This document shows positions 49,661 through 60,919 of a stretch of DNA of 64,000 nt, piece after piece. The stretch spans positions 103,099,170 to 103,163,169 of the forward strand of contig CM065801.1 in NCBI GenBank assembly GCA_033398695.1, given 5' to 3'. Source of the stretch: Orobanche coerulescens. Taxonomy: Eukaryota; Streptophyta; Magnoliopsida; Lamiales; Orobanchaceae. The translations under genes and the position numbers were made by a program. Below the pieces are notes generated by a model. It searched no databases, was not told the origin of the DNA, and was given only the letters and a program-made list of their open reading frames with translations. Position 1 is the first letter of the stretch; each line of letters starts with the position of its first letter.

Positions 49661-49706
49661 TGAGCCTTCAGTTAAACAACTTTTAGTTATTAAATTTGAC
49701 GGCATG

Positions 49707-49977
49707 CACTACTACAAAAAAAGCAAAGAGACCCTTAATAAAAGACCCGTTGGTCAAGATAACAGGTCTCTTTAAACTAAGAGACCTAATATTAAAAATA
49801 ACAGGTCTCTAAGGTGTCAAATAGACTCACTATTTTTTTGTAAGTAAAATAAGAGATCCGATGTTTGACTTAACAAGTCTCTAATGTGTATCTATAAGAG
49901 ATCCGTTGTCTGATTTAACGGGTCTCTATTGTGTAAAAGTGAAAAAGAGACCCGTTTTCTGAGTCAACGGGTCTCTT
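49707..49977. repeat. CACTA-like end with five quasi-palindromic repeats
   Basis: Begins CACTACTACAAAAAAAGC, a typical CACTA terminus. Five units of about 31 bases follow, each AGAGAC or AGAGAT near the start and its complement GTCTCT at the end, around CCGTT...AACGG. I found no matching right terminus, so this is one end of an older CACTA or a captured end. Confidence 0.75.
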
Positions 49978-52147
49978 AACCTTCAAGCACACAACATGAA
50001 AAAATCTCGCCCTCTCCCCTTCTCTCTATTCTTCGCCCGCCGCCCCTCTTGTCCTACCTACCTCTCTTCTTCCTCTTTCATCTTGTAAATTACATACACA
50101 TACTACCCACTGTCGGCGGGCAATGATAACGGCAATAGGTGGTAGTCGATGAGTAGATAAGCAACATATGGGGTTAGATTGCTGATATTTCTGGCGAGAC
50201 GCGACGGTCGCAGCGACCAGATGAGACGACGCCACCGTGCACCGAATGATTCTCGATCCGTCGGAGGACTAGCTCACTATGTCTTCAGTTTGTGCAATCA
50301 AAATTTCTGACTGATTTCATCTGGCAACTCCACAGGTTTCCAACCGTAATAGGTCGGGCTTAAACTCGGTTGAATCAGTAATATTTGGTTTCTACTGGTC
50401 GGCTCAATCTGGTTCAGACAATTAATCATCTTCGAATCTTCGGTGAACACGGTAGGCCAATGGTGAGAGCTCGTCGTCTGGTCATGGATTCTGGATAATC
50501 CGAGTTCGGACTGCACTCACAACAAGAACCTGGTTTGAAGTGTTATTTATATGAATATTGTGTGTTTGATCTTGAGTTGGTGTCATTTCAGATTTTCTCA
50601 TTTCTGGAATTGCCACAATAATAATTTGTAATTCTATGGTTTTTAGAATCATGTTCAAAGTAGATGACAGATTATATAAAGTACAGAAATCAAAACTTCC
50701 TCAGAAGATCCTGCCAGTGATAGGTTTTTATGTAAAATTATGTGAATCAAATAAGCCTTGTTGCATGGAATGTGGATTCGAGATTTCTATAATAGAGAGT
50801 GTTTAGTTGGAAATGGAATTATTCTATGTTTGAAGTGTATTTTACTTCCTTCGTCTATGTTTGTATTTATCCTGGTTTCTTTGTGAATTCTTGTGAGTGT
50901 TGATCATACATACTTGCAAGTTTCTTAAGGGACTTCTTGCATGTCATAGGTTTGACAGTTGCCTTAGATTGGTACAACCACTGCAGCCGGGGAATGGTCC
51001 TATGACAACATGTAGGAAGTAAGACCAGGATTCGTTTTTGTTGCATAAAGACTTGGTTATAATTGAAAGATTTCTTATGGATATTTTTTCCTCCTTATGC
51101 TTGTTTTGCTTTGAGTGAGGCTAGATATGTATTTAAGACTGTTAGAGTATATTAAAGTACTGATATGTAGTTGAGTGCTTACTTCGTTCTTTTTTCTGCT
51201 GCGTTATATAATGTTTTGAGGTCCTTTTTCTAATTTTTGTTCAGATGATATTCCTAAGCCATCCAAGGGCTATTGTAGGTCTAGCTAGGAAACAATTGGA
51301 ATTTAGGACATAGTTGTGAGGAAGTTGTATAGCATGAATGGATTTATATGATTGTCACTTGATATGCTTGCAGATCTCAGAAAAATGCAACTTCCACTAT
51401 CTTAGGCAGATGCCAATTGAGAGTTCTTGGAGAGATGACAATTGAGATTGGCGGAACTACTTCTCAAGTCCAAACTGCTCATCAAGATTCAGGTAATCCT
51501 CACATTGCTTATCTAAATCCATCATCATTATTATTATTATTAGTAGTATTAGTATTATTATTTTATTATGTCAAGTTTTTACAAATTGAAATGTATGTTT
51601 CTCAGCTTTGCTTTATCTTGAGCTGATGCATTATTGTCTGCTGTTGAGTCACTAACTTGTACATAACTAGTTGAGTGATTTGAGTGTCTATTTGTGAATG
51701 GAGCTTCATTCTGGACAGATTTTTCCGTTATCCATGTAGCCACACTTTTAATTTGATGACCAATTATCCCATGCCGAATCATTGATGGATAGCTATAATT
51801 GGAGGGTAGCCCAAGGACAGGTCCAAATTCCGGGCCAGGTTAGAGTGATAATCAAATTAAATTCTAATATTGCATGCACTGTCATACATATCTGAATCTC
51901 CAAAAGTGAATATCTGCAAATAAGATTAGGTTTTGTATTTATTATCTGTAGCAACTTTATGATAGTATTCCTAAAGAACATTTTGCGAACTGACGTGTAG
52001 GAGAAGGTTGAAAATTTAAATAATTTCTGCTCTTTCTCTAATCTCTTCATCTTGGCCAGATGGGGTTGTGACTGAGCAGCATTTCTCGACTTACTCATAT
52101 CATGCTTTTTCTTTCGAAATCTTTACTCCATCGAGTATATGGGTGCA
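49978..52147 (+). other. Gene-like but unassigned part of the CACTA element
   Basis: Pyrimidine-rich sequence at 49990-50090 and several short blocks between possible GT/AG sites (for example 51375-51492) suggest captured exons, but none encodes a protein I recognise. The longest frames are about 70-100 residues. A TTA-rich microsatellite lies near 51525-51560. Confidence 0.4.
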
Positions 52148-52687
52148 GACGGTTCATTCAGGTGCAGATCTTGAGTCGGCCGCTGCAATTTGCATGGGCT
52201 ACATGCGCAGTAATTATGTTCGGGCCATTCTTTAGCAACTTGCTTTTGTCTCATTGTAGTCATCTAAGTGGTCATTAATACTCAACAGGGAGAAGGTTTC
52301 ATGGTTGGAGTGCAGATAAATCCAGTGTCTGGCTTGCCATCAGGATTTCCGATAATGCATATTCTCTAATATTGAAGTGACCTTTGAATAAGACAATCAG
52401 CAACATTTTCTAATTCTTTATGATTGTGAAAACAGGAACTACTTCAATTTTTTTTTTCACACATTGAAGATAAAAATGTGGAAGCCCTTCTTGAGGTATG
52501 TCAATTTTTTCTGGAAGATTTGTTTTTTCTTCCTCTACCGACCACATAGTTTGATAATTAATTGAAGCATTTAAAATCTGTTTCTTTGTTTTCGTAAAAT
52601 GTTCTTACTTTCAGGGATTGCTAGAGGCTCGTGAGGAGCTTCGGCCATTGCTTTCCCAGCCGAATGACCGTCTTAAGGATCTTAAAG
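52148..52687 (+). pseudogene. GWD1: Captured exons of alpha-glucan, water dikinase (GWD1-like)
   Basis: Four exon-like blocks read consecutively in the order of plant GWD1, the plastid enzyme that phosphorylates starch glucans to start degradation. Block A (52148-about 52210) codes VHSGADLES and CMGY. Block B (52289-52351) codes GFMVGVQINPVSGLPSGFP. Block C (52436-52495) codes ELLQFFF and EDKNVEALLE. Block D (52615-about 52684) codes GLLEAREELRPLL and NDRLKDL. The frame is kept from B to C to D, with GTATG...TTTCAG intact between C and D. The donors after A and B are damaged, and the catalytic dikinase part is absent, so no enzyme can be made. Identification rests on remembered family sequence. 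Confidence 0.8.
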
Positions 52688-53559
52688 GCATTCTTTATGC
52701 ATTTATTTTAGATTCTTACTGCAAAAAATATATGTTTTTCTTCTAAATTCTAAAATGTTTTACTTGTTAGGTCATTGCTGACAGTAGTAGGTGATCTTAA
52801 AAAAATATTCTGAAGATTTCCTTGGAAAGCTGAATGAAGAGTAGTGTGCTTGGATTTTAAACCTAGAGAAATAGGGAGGTACGTGTTCTTTTTATGTACT
52901 TTAGTTTATTCTTGAAAAGTATCAGAATTCGATAAATGATCCTTCAAATTTGGTCAAAATAAATAAACTTGGCAAATTATTTCTGTTTTAGAACAACTAG
53001 TTTGGAGACCTTATTTTTCTGGATGCCTATTTGTAAGCTTAGTAACCATTACTAATTATTGATTATTCTTTCTCGTTTCATTCTGCAGCTCTCTCGTTCA
53101 AAGAAGGTGAAGTTTGTGAATGGACACCAACTCAAGCAAATTGGCTAATCCTTGGCTAATTGAAAGTGTTCCACAGAGTGGTTTCTTAGAGTCTTTTTGT
53201 ATATTAGTCTTAGACGTCCACTGATGTAATTGGTTAAAAATGACCAAGTTATTTTCTTCTAGTATTTGTATATATGTAGTTGGTGAAGTAGTTGGTTGGC
53301 TTGTGATTGGATATAGTTGTTTTTTTATGATGAGATTATGTAGTTGGATGATGTAGTTGGTTTCTGTGAATTGGTTTGTTGGTTTTTTAATGGGAAATAT
53401 TAAATTTAAAATTTACATTTTTATTTTGTCAAAATGAAGGTGTTACTTTAGATACTATATATATGTTGCAAATGTCTTTTATTGGTAACACCTGTAACAC
53501 CTAGTGTGTTGCAATTGGTAATATAGGTGTTGCAATAGACTAAAAATTGCTGCACATTT

Positions 53560-53705
53560 GTGGTCCCACCTATGAGCCCCACAAAGTAGGCCCCACTATC
53601 AGGCCCAAGAAAAGTGGGTCCCACATATGGGCCCCACCAACTGACCTCACTAAGTGGGTCCCATCGGTGGGCCCGACAATGGGCCCCACATGTGGAACCC
53701 ACTAA
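53560..53705. repeat. GTGGGCCCCAC-type repeats
   Basis: Eight or so diverged copies of a 16-20-base unit around GTGGGTCCCA and GGGCCCCAC in the subterminal part of the CACTA element. Each unit is nearly self-complementary. Confidence 0.75.
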
Positions 53706-53983
53706 ATTGGCTATATATTTTACAAAATCATAAAGTCTATTGCAACACGAATATGATGTTGCTGTAGGGTCCTTAGTATGTTGCTGTAGGGTCCTTAGGT
53801 AACAAATAATCCTATGTTAGCTTAGGATGATCCACATGTTGCCTTTGAGTCCAAAGGCTACTGCTCACATAGCAACTTAGCTAAAATGTTACCTTTGCCC
53901 ATTTTGGGTCTGTGGCAACAGAAAATTGGGTCTAAGGTAACACAGTTATGTGGTTGCCGAAGGCCATTTATGGCGTAGTGCGA

Positions 53984-54939
53984 GAATCGTTTTTGCTTGC
54001 GTTTATTTCTTGTCCATGTGGGCTTTCTATACGAAAATGATTATGTGGGCTTTCTATACGAAAATGATTATGTGGGCTTTCTATATGAAAATGATTTCAG
54101 CTTTACTCTATTTTGATGAAATATTTTACAAGCAAATTATGATTTTAAACGATTATGATGCATAAAAACATTTATGTGGATTCTTATGAACCTATCACTG
54201 TTGGCTTGCCAACCTATGAAAGGATCGGATCCTAAGCTAGACAAAGGTTGTTGGCCAGGGTTAGTGTACACAATACTCGGGATTGTGAGCTCTCTTCAGA
54301 GTGGCCGATCTCGGGGAGTAACGTTCGCGGGAGGTGGCCACCTTCCCCGACGTAAATTATGGATATGGTGAATCTGATGATATATGCTATGAAATGAAAT
54401 AATTTAGTAAACATGGGCCTTTTCCTAAAATCCCCATGTGTTACTGCTTATATGCATGATGGCAAATACGAAAGCATGTTTTATGTTTTGGCAATATGTT
54501 CACGGAGTACATTGTACTCAGCCCTGTATATGTCTTAAAATGTGCAGGCTGAGCAAGGGATGTGATGGAGGGTGTTGAGTGGAAGTCTTTTGTTTACGAT
54601 CAATGTTAAGCCCCGGTAACATATCTTCATATATGTAACCAACCATGTTTTTCCGCTGCAAGCACTCTTTATGATTTTACTTTCTAAGTTATGTTGATTG
54701 TAATATGCTATGAAGCCTTTTTCTAAACTTCAAGGCTAATATTATAACTATGTATCCTACTTTGGATTCTAAGTCATTCCCCCGGGATTGACTCCCCTTC
54801 ATGATGCCTTGATAGGTTATTCATGGAAATTCACCCCTATTTCTTATGAAACGTATGTCTCCCCCTTTCTTCCCCGCTTCTTAATTCCTACCCCGGGTCA
54901 TCCCATGGCTGAGCCGTCCTTAGGGATAAGGGGCCGTGA
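53984..54939 (+). mobile_element. 3' part of another gypsy LTR
   Basis: Ends GGGGCCGTGACA at 54939, a common LTR terminus; contains the landmarks GTACATTGTACTCAG and CTGCAAGCAC that resemble U5 regions of plant LTRs. Three direct copies of a 27-base unit with ATGTGGGCTTTC lie at 54016-54098. No primer site follows, so this may be a truncated solo LTR; its left end may lie in 48463-48622. No gene is recognisable. Confidence 0.5.
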
Positions 54940-55500
54940 CAATGTCATTAACTGGATGCGGATCATAGTTGAGGCTGGTATTACAGAAAATTGGATGGAG
55001 GTAAATTTTTTTCTTAATTTTAGCAAGTCGGACTAATCATATATTTTTTTTGTCTATTTTTATACTGAATATTATTTCTATAAATTATATGATAGATATT
55101 TAGCGATACTCAAGCACTTCCTAAAGAGTGCATTAAAGAAATTTGAACGCAATGGGCGAAATATTTTCTTACCAAATTTGTTTAAATTTTTAGATAACAT
55201 ACAGATTCTTGTTATTCTCGAATTGGTAAGTTCATGAAGTTAAAGCTTTAGGGACTTTTGTAAGGACGCATATTTTTATTTTGTAGTTAGTTGATAATGC
55301 ATGTTGTGAAGAGTTGAGATTTAGTTACAAGATGTATGTCTTTGCGTCATAGTTGATAATACATTCGCTGCTTCAAAACTGTGTTGTGATTGGTTTTCAT
55401 TTAAGATATTGATGATTGAAGTGTTTGAGAACAGAAATATGTTGGTGTAGATTTGGCCCATTTGGTTGTGCTGGTTGATATGACACCTTTGGCTGTGCTG
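54940..55500. other. Unassigned AT-rich stretch
   Basis: An 82-residue frame that starts at 54788 ends here (NWMRIIVEAGITENWME near 54950-55000) and is followed by a donor-like GAG/GTAAAT. I do not recognise it. No other feature is seen. Confidence 0.3.
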
Positions 55501-55514
55501 GTTTGAAAAAATAA

Positions 55515-55835
55515 CAACAGTTCACATCGGTTCATTAAGCAAACCATGTTAAATTATGGGAGCAATTCACATTGGTTTTAAAACCCATTAATGTGAATAA
55601 CAACTTTTAACATCAGTTAAAAACGATGTGAATAACAAATTTTAATATCGGTTTTAAAACCAATGTGAATAACAAATTTTAACATTGGATTAAAACTAAT
55701 GTGAATAACCACTTTTAGCATCGGTTTTAAAACCGATGTGAATTTTTTGCATCGGTGGATACGACATTGATTTTACAACCAATGTGAATCGTACAAAATA
55801 ATCAATATGAAATCCTATTTTCGATGTGAAACGTT
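55515..55835. repeat. Palindromic repeats around CGGTTTTAAAACCG
   Basis: Seven or eight diverged copies of a self-complementary unit (CACATCGGTTTTAAAACC and GATGTGAATAAC), about 40 bases apart. This resembles subterminal repeats of plant CACTA elements, but no CACTA terminus is visible. The right edge coincides with the break in the gag fragment at about 55835. Confidence 0.7.
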
Positions 55836-55977
55836 TTATAGATTCATCAGATAAATTTTGAAATCGAACAGTAGAACAAATGTCAAGAAATTCCTTGACA
55901 TGCATATACGGATCTTCTCTTTTCAAACCGTGAAACGATGGAAGAAGTTGTCTTACTGATAGTTTAATGAGGTGCAT
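55828..55977 (-). pseudogene. Gag fragment of a minus-strand gypsy element
   Basis: Reads MHLIKLSVRQLLPSFHGL then REDPYMHVKEFLDICSTV, the start of the gag core typical of plant gypsy elements with long leaders. It breaks off where the palindromic repeat block begins. The matching primer site and LTR lie 1.7 kb upstream (57669-58856). The rest of gag and all of pol are missing. Confidence 0.8.
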
Positions 55978-57668
55978 TAACCGTAGGCAACACTATGCAA
56001 GAAGTAGAATTAGCAATTATGGGAGAAAAATATTCCATTAAAGTTTTCTCTTTTACAACTTGATTATTCGAATTTTCGATTTCTTCCATTTTTTGTATTG
56101 ACTTTGTTTGATGAACTTCAATTTTAGTTAAAGAAAATCTTCTTCTCGTTAATCGATCTTTATTATTTCGATGCCAAACTTGTATTCACCGATTTTTAAT
56201 TCTTGCTTAGCTTGGCATACAAACCAAATAATGATAGTCGATCGAATTTTCAGATCGTTGGAGGCGTCACAACGGTCGCATTTAAAACCCAGCTATCATC
56301 AGCATATACAACAGAAGCCTTTTTGCCAAAATCCAGTCGGTTCTCAAAATCAGTTTGTACAAGATTGATATTTAGCTTTTCTCTATTCAAATCGAACAAA
56401 GTAGTGAGCGAAAAATACCAATCCCTTGTTAAATCTTTTAAAGGATTCTATTATTTTAATTATTTTTAGAATGTTTTTTTTATTATTATTACTAATAATT
56501 ATGATAATCATTATTATTAATAATTTTTTTGAGGATGTAACTTATTGTAAAGAAATAAACCTACTAATTGATCTAATAATTTTATAACGAGTAATATTGC
56601 AACAAACTAAATGTCTTAAAATACTGTAAATATAAAATAATAACTAAAATCACAATCTAAATTTACAACTACAAGATTCTATTTAGACTAAATACAAGAC
56701 ATAAATTATTTTGAAATTTTCAGAATTTTTGGATTTGTTTCTTTTTTTATATTTTTATATTTTCAGTTTATATATATTTTTATATTTTTAGTTTATATAT
56801 ATATATTTGCTTTTATAATTTTATTATATTTAAAGAATAATAATATTAAGCAGATATTGTTTTACCGGAATTTTTTTTTCAGATTTTTTTAAGAAAAATA
56901 AAAAATACAAGCTTTTTATTTTATTTAAGCAAAAAATAATAGAAAAAACAGTTTTTTACCAATTTTCTTTTTGGATATTTTTATTTTTATATTTTCTGGT
57001 TTTAAATATTTATTTTCTAGTATTCGGCCCTTTTTATTAAAACTTTCAATTTTATATTAAATAAAAAATAGGTTTCTGTTTTTAGATAAAAAAAATTCAA
57101 AGTTCAGAAATAGAACTAACAAATTTTATTATAATATTCCAGATTTTTTAAATTAAACCTTAATCTATTTTTTTTCAGATTGTTAGTTTTTTTTTTAAAA
57201 ATAAATAGTTTTTTAGAAATAAAAGATTCCAATTTTTTAATTTTTATATTCTAATTTTTTTAAAAAATATCTAAAGTCCAAATTTGTTTTATTTTCCCAA
57301 ATTTTTTTACATAAACAAAATTAAGTTCCGATTTTTCTTTTACTTTTCCAGATTTTTTTAGATTTTATTATACTTTTAGACCTTTATATATTTTTTTTTA
57401 TTATTTTATTACTTTTACAAAAATGAACATTAGTTTTTCATTATTATTTATTATTTTTTATTATTACAATTTTTTATTATTTTTCAGATTTTTTATGAGT
57501 ATAAAAAGAAAAAAAATTATACAACTAACTATTATTTAAATTAACACAATCTAAAATGAATATTAAAAAGACAAATAATAACAATAAAAAAAAGCAGTAA
57601 GATAAAAAACTAGCAGAAGAATTTAACTAACTTGGTGACGACAGTCTTGTTGTACTTCATTTGCGCCT
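55978..57668 (-). mobile_element. Leader of the minus-strand gypsy element, strongly AT-rich
   Basis: Between gag start and primer site. 56460-57600 is low-complexity AT sequence with many poly-T/poly-A runs and no gene. Small frames of 65-88 residues near 56171-56469 have no family features. Confidence 0.6.
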
Positions 57669-57685
57669 TCCCGGCAACGACGCCA
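57669..57685 (-). other. tRNA-Asp-type primer binding site
   Basis: On the minus strand TGGCGTCGTTGCCGGGA, one mismatch from the TGGCGCCGTTGCCGGGG primer site of Athila/Tat-type plant gypsy elements. It distinguishes this element from the chromoviruses nearby. Confidence 0.85.
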
Positions 57686-57691
57686 AAAACT

Positions 57692-58856
57692 TGTTGTCTT
57701 TAAAGACTAATACTCGCAAGCGCATGATTCGTTCGATGTAGATATGCGGTGCAAGATCAATTCCACTGGTAGAACTATGATGGTGAAGTAAAAGAAATTC
57801 CATCGTATTAAATCAAATTATATTAAATTCAACCTAGTCCTAAATAATTTGATTGTTGAATGGTTGTAATAATTCCATTAAATAACTGTAACTTTTAAGT
57901 GAATTTTAGATAAATAAATTTTTAAATAATTTACTAGGGTTTAGAATCCATCAATATCTATTTATTATTTATTTTATATATTAGTTCCAAGAAATTTAGG
58001 GAATAGATTTGAAATCAGTCTCATTATTTCCCTATAGATTTAACAATAAGTACAAAATTATTATGTAAATATAAATTTCCTTCGCTTGATAATTGTAGCT
58101 TCTAAGCATTATATGTATCCGATTTAATAAAAAACAAATAATCAATAAAATTAACTAATACCAGTAATCACAAAGCAATGCGGAATTTATAACTATCAAA
58201 AACACCTGATATTATTGATGAAATAATATTCTACTGTTGAATCGAATATCATAATTGTGGAAAACATATAATTCGAATTATTATATATATTAATAATAAA
58301 ATAGACATGTTTTCATCATAACCCAGTAAAAGAAAATTTATAAATAACACAAAGAAATAAATATTTTATAATATTATTTTTCAAATGTAATTTTACTCCC
58401 CTTACAAATGTAATTTTTCTATTTCTCTACAATATAATCTCCCTATAGTTTCTTCTCTCCTCCCCCATCACTCTACACTCTCATCCCCTATTTATAACAC
58501 TTCGAGGTGCTGATGTCATGGATCACATCAGCTGATAGTTGACTTGACTCTGTAATCCCGTGTTGACACGTGGCACGATATGGCCCGCCTTTTTAGTTGT
58601 CCTTCGAACGGCCATAACTTCATCATTCGAACTCGGATCCGGATGATTTTTTTTAAAGTTCATGTCGATGAGGGAAAAAAATGTGGCCAGTCATGACTAT
58701 GTTTAAATTCTGAAAAAATATCGCCCTTGAACCAATTGATATATCTTGTCCCGGTTGGTTAACCTAATTAATTATCCAAAAGTTACACAAAAGTTATAGA
58801 AATTCTACCAAAGTTAAATAATAGAAATATACGATAAAAGATTATAAATCATCACA
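57692..58856 (-). mobile_element. 5' LTR of the tRNA-Asp-primed gypsy element
   Basis: Left edge TGTTGTCTTTAAAGAC follows the primer site. The right edge at about 58856 (ATCATCACA) is inferred from a CA end and from the start of protease sequence just beyond. A minus-strand TATA box (TATAAATA) is at 58491-58498, followed on that strand by GGGGATGAGAGTG. Confidence 0.65.
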
Positions 58857-58879
58857 CAAAATACACAAATATATATAAA

Positions 58880-59260
58880 ATACTACTAAAAATTTACCAA
58901 ATAGTTGAAATGTCACAACTTTGTTCTGATAATCAATAGTAGCATGATATTTTGACAACCAATACACGCCCAAAATTATGTCATAATCATTTATGTCTAA
59001 CAAAACTAGATCAGCATAAAGTTCTCGACCTCCTATCGGGATACAAACATGCTCATAAAATCTTATTAGTCTGTCTTGAATCTACAGAAGGAATCACTAC
59101 ATTACACCACACCTCAAGTTCATCGGGTATTCTATTCAACTTCCTCACATATTCAAGGATGTAAATGAATGCGTTGCTCCAGAATCAAACAATGTAAATG
59201 TTTAAATACAAATAATGGATAAGTTACCTGTAATGACAGACGGGTGTAGGTCACAAGACG
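58880..59260 (-). pseudogene. Protease fragment of a gypsy element
   Basis: In two minus-strand frames one reads FDSGATHSFT (catalytic Asp, near 59172-59201) and, further on, GGRELYADLVLLD and NDYDIILGVYWLSKYHATI, then KVVTFQLFG. This is the chromovirus-type aspartic protease, with at least one frameshift and stop codons between the halves. The tRNA-Asp-primed element appears to have inserted next to or into it. No adjoining gag or RT is seen. Confidence 0.8.
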
Positions 59261-59261
59261 T

Positions 59262-59527
59262 CATGTATATGTCTAGAGGGGGGGTGAATAGACTTACAAA
59301 ATATTTTCCAAATAACTATTTGATAAACACAACTGTAGTAAATGCAGCTAAGGTTACTCGACTGAAATGAATGCAGTTAACCTTTGTCAGCAGTAAAATG
59401 ATTTTGTGGAATGACAACTGACTTTGAATGCAACAATTAATATGAATGCAACAGTTAGGTATGGTGTTAAAAACAGTAAATCATACAACATTTTATAGTG
59501 GTTCCAGAGGTGGGGTAATGCTCTACT
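59262..59527. other. Unassigned stretch with a retrotransposon-like landmark
   Basis: Contains TGTCTAGAGGGGGGGTGAA and ATAGTGGTTCC, phrases common in plant LTR sequences, but no ends, primer site or gene can be defined. Confidence 0.3.
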
Positions 59528-60884
59528 TGTAATATCTGGAATTTTTTCTACTATTGTTTAATATTATTTTATCCGAGTTATGTTGTACATCGTGGAATCT
59601 GTACAGTATGGTTAAAATAATTGACGGACTGAGACATCTATATTGGTATAATTACTGCATTTGGTTGACCGTTGTATTTGAAGATATTGTGTGTCGGGCG
59701 TAACATATGAGAATATTGTTGGAAGGAGTATTTGTATTCAGTTGCCGTATGTTCGTATTCTATATGTTGAGACGTTGGACAAGAATAGCTGAAAATGGAT
59801 AAGTATAGCCTGATTAGCGCACGCTAATATTCAAGCTTAGCGCATGCTATCGTGCAGGTTTAGCGCACGCTAAAGGTAAAGGATAACGCACGCTAGTGCA
59901 GAACAGATCAGAGGGAATCTACGTGTGGACCCGGCTATTTTCGGCGCATGTGCCGACAAGGTCAACGGATGTTTGTTATGAAGGATTAGCGCACGCTAAG
60001 CATAGGCTTAACGCACACTAATTGTAGCTCGGACAAAAGGGAATCTTATCCTTGTCAGATGCTTTTGGCGTGTCGACCCGTCTTTGGAGCATACAGACAA
60101 ATGATTTACTTCTGTATTGGTATATTTGGGTATCGAAGATACATTATGGTATAGACGAAGATATGAATTATCTATCGTCTGTCACATTCTGGACCGTCGA
60201 ATATTAAGGATAATGGTTGGTGATGGTTTAGACATTGAGATCGCTCTTGAAGGACTCGGGGCAAGTACTCTAATCATTTTTGTCATTTGTGTCGATCATG
60301 TTGTGATACATTCGTGTATTGTTGTTGTCATGCATTTGTGCATTGTTATTGTCGTGTATTGTGTACTATTGTTTTTTGCAGTTGTGCATTGTTGTCATAT
60401 GTCCACCATGCGTTGGTCCGACGGTATCAACATGGGATATCTATAGCTGTGTGTGCTGGATCGTTCGACAGGTAATTCCACCATGCGTTGGTCCGACGGG
60501 ATCATCATTGGAATCTATAACTGTGTGCGCTGGATCATTGGATTACCATGTGTGTTGTTATTGTGCATATGTATATCATGGGTTTGCCATAAGTATACAT
60601 TGTTGTCATTGATGTGAGCATATTGACGTTGTCATATGAGTATGCATTTGTAGGTCTTGTGTTTCTTCACTCGTAGCGTACGCTAATCTTCGTAGATAAC
60701 GTACGTTAAGCTCTCTTCTTAGCGTACGTTATCACGTAATTGCATATGAAAATTTACATGTTGATATTATCATGCACATGGATACGAATACGAGAAAGGT
60801 CATACTTCGATTATTGATATCGCAAATCGAATAATACAGGGGTCAATACAGATGAAATACTTAACAATTAATCCGGATATTACA
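59528..60884 (-). mobile_element. T 3' LTR
   Basis: 1,357 bases, TG...CA on both strands. It contains a TTAGCGCACGCTAA cluster (59810-60008, five or six copies) and a second cluster of TTAGCGTACGTT variants (60674-60735). A GCGTTGGTCCGACGG repeat of about 65 bases is present twice (60408-60500). The 109-residue hydrophobic frame here is not a gene. Confidence 0.88.
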
Positions 60885-60905
60885 TACCCTCCTTCTAAAA
60901 AGGAG
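60885..60905 (-). other. Polypurine tract of T
   Basis: On the minus strand it reads CCTTTTTAGAAGGAGGGTA next to the LTR. The purine block GAAGGAGGG is the likely second-strand primer. Confidence 0.8.
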
Positions 60906-60919
60906 TTTCGTCTCGAAAC

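Larger units (their letters stand above)
48623..53980. mobile_element. CACTA (En/Spm-type) transposon carrying host gene exons
   Basis: Terminal inverted repeats start CACTACGCCATAGATGG at the left and read CACTACGCCATAAATGG from the right end; the three-base target duplication CGA lies at 48620-48622 and 53981-53983. Subterminal regions are rich in GTGTTACC/GGTAACAC motifs, as expected for transposase binding. No transposase (TNPD/TNPA-like) frame is present, so the element is non-autonomous. Its 5.4 kb include an LTR scrap (49157-49660), a second CACTA-like end with palindromic repeats (49707-49977), exons of glucan water dikinase (52148-52687) and a GTGGGCCCCAC repeat tract (53560-53705). 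Confidence 0.93.

Noticed and set aside
51417..51626. Possible exon of a host gene (GEMTIEIGGTTSQVQTAHQ) in the CACTA element
   Set aside because: Gene-like and near GWD1 exons, but I could not match it to GWD1 or any other family, so it is left unassigned.
54788..55036. 82-residue frame across the LTR end at 54939
   Set aside because: Half of it is LTR sequence; the part after 54939 is short and unrecognised.
60117..60446. 109-residue hydrophobic Val/Cys/His frame
   Set aside because: Comes from TTGTTGT/CATTGTT low-complexity sequence in the T LTR; overlapping frames are equally open.
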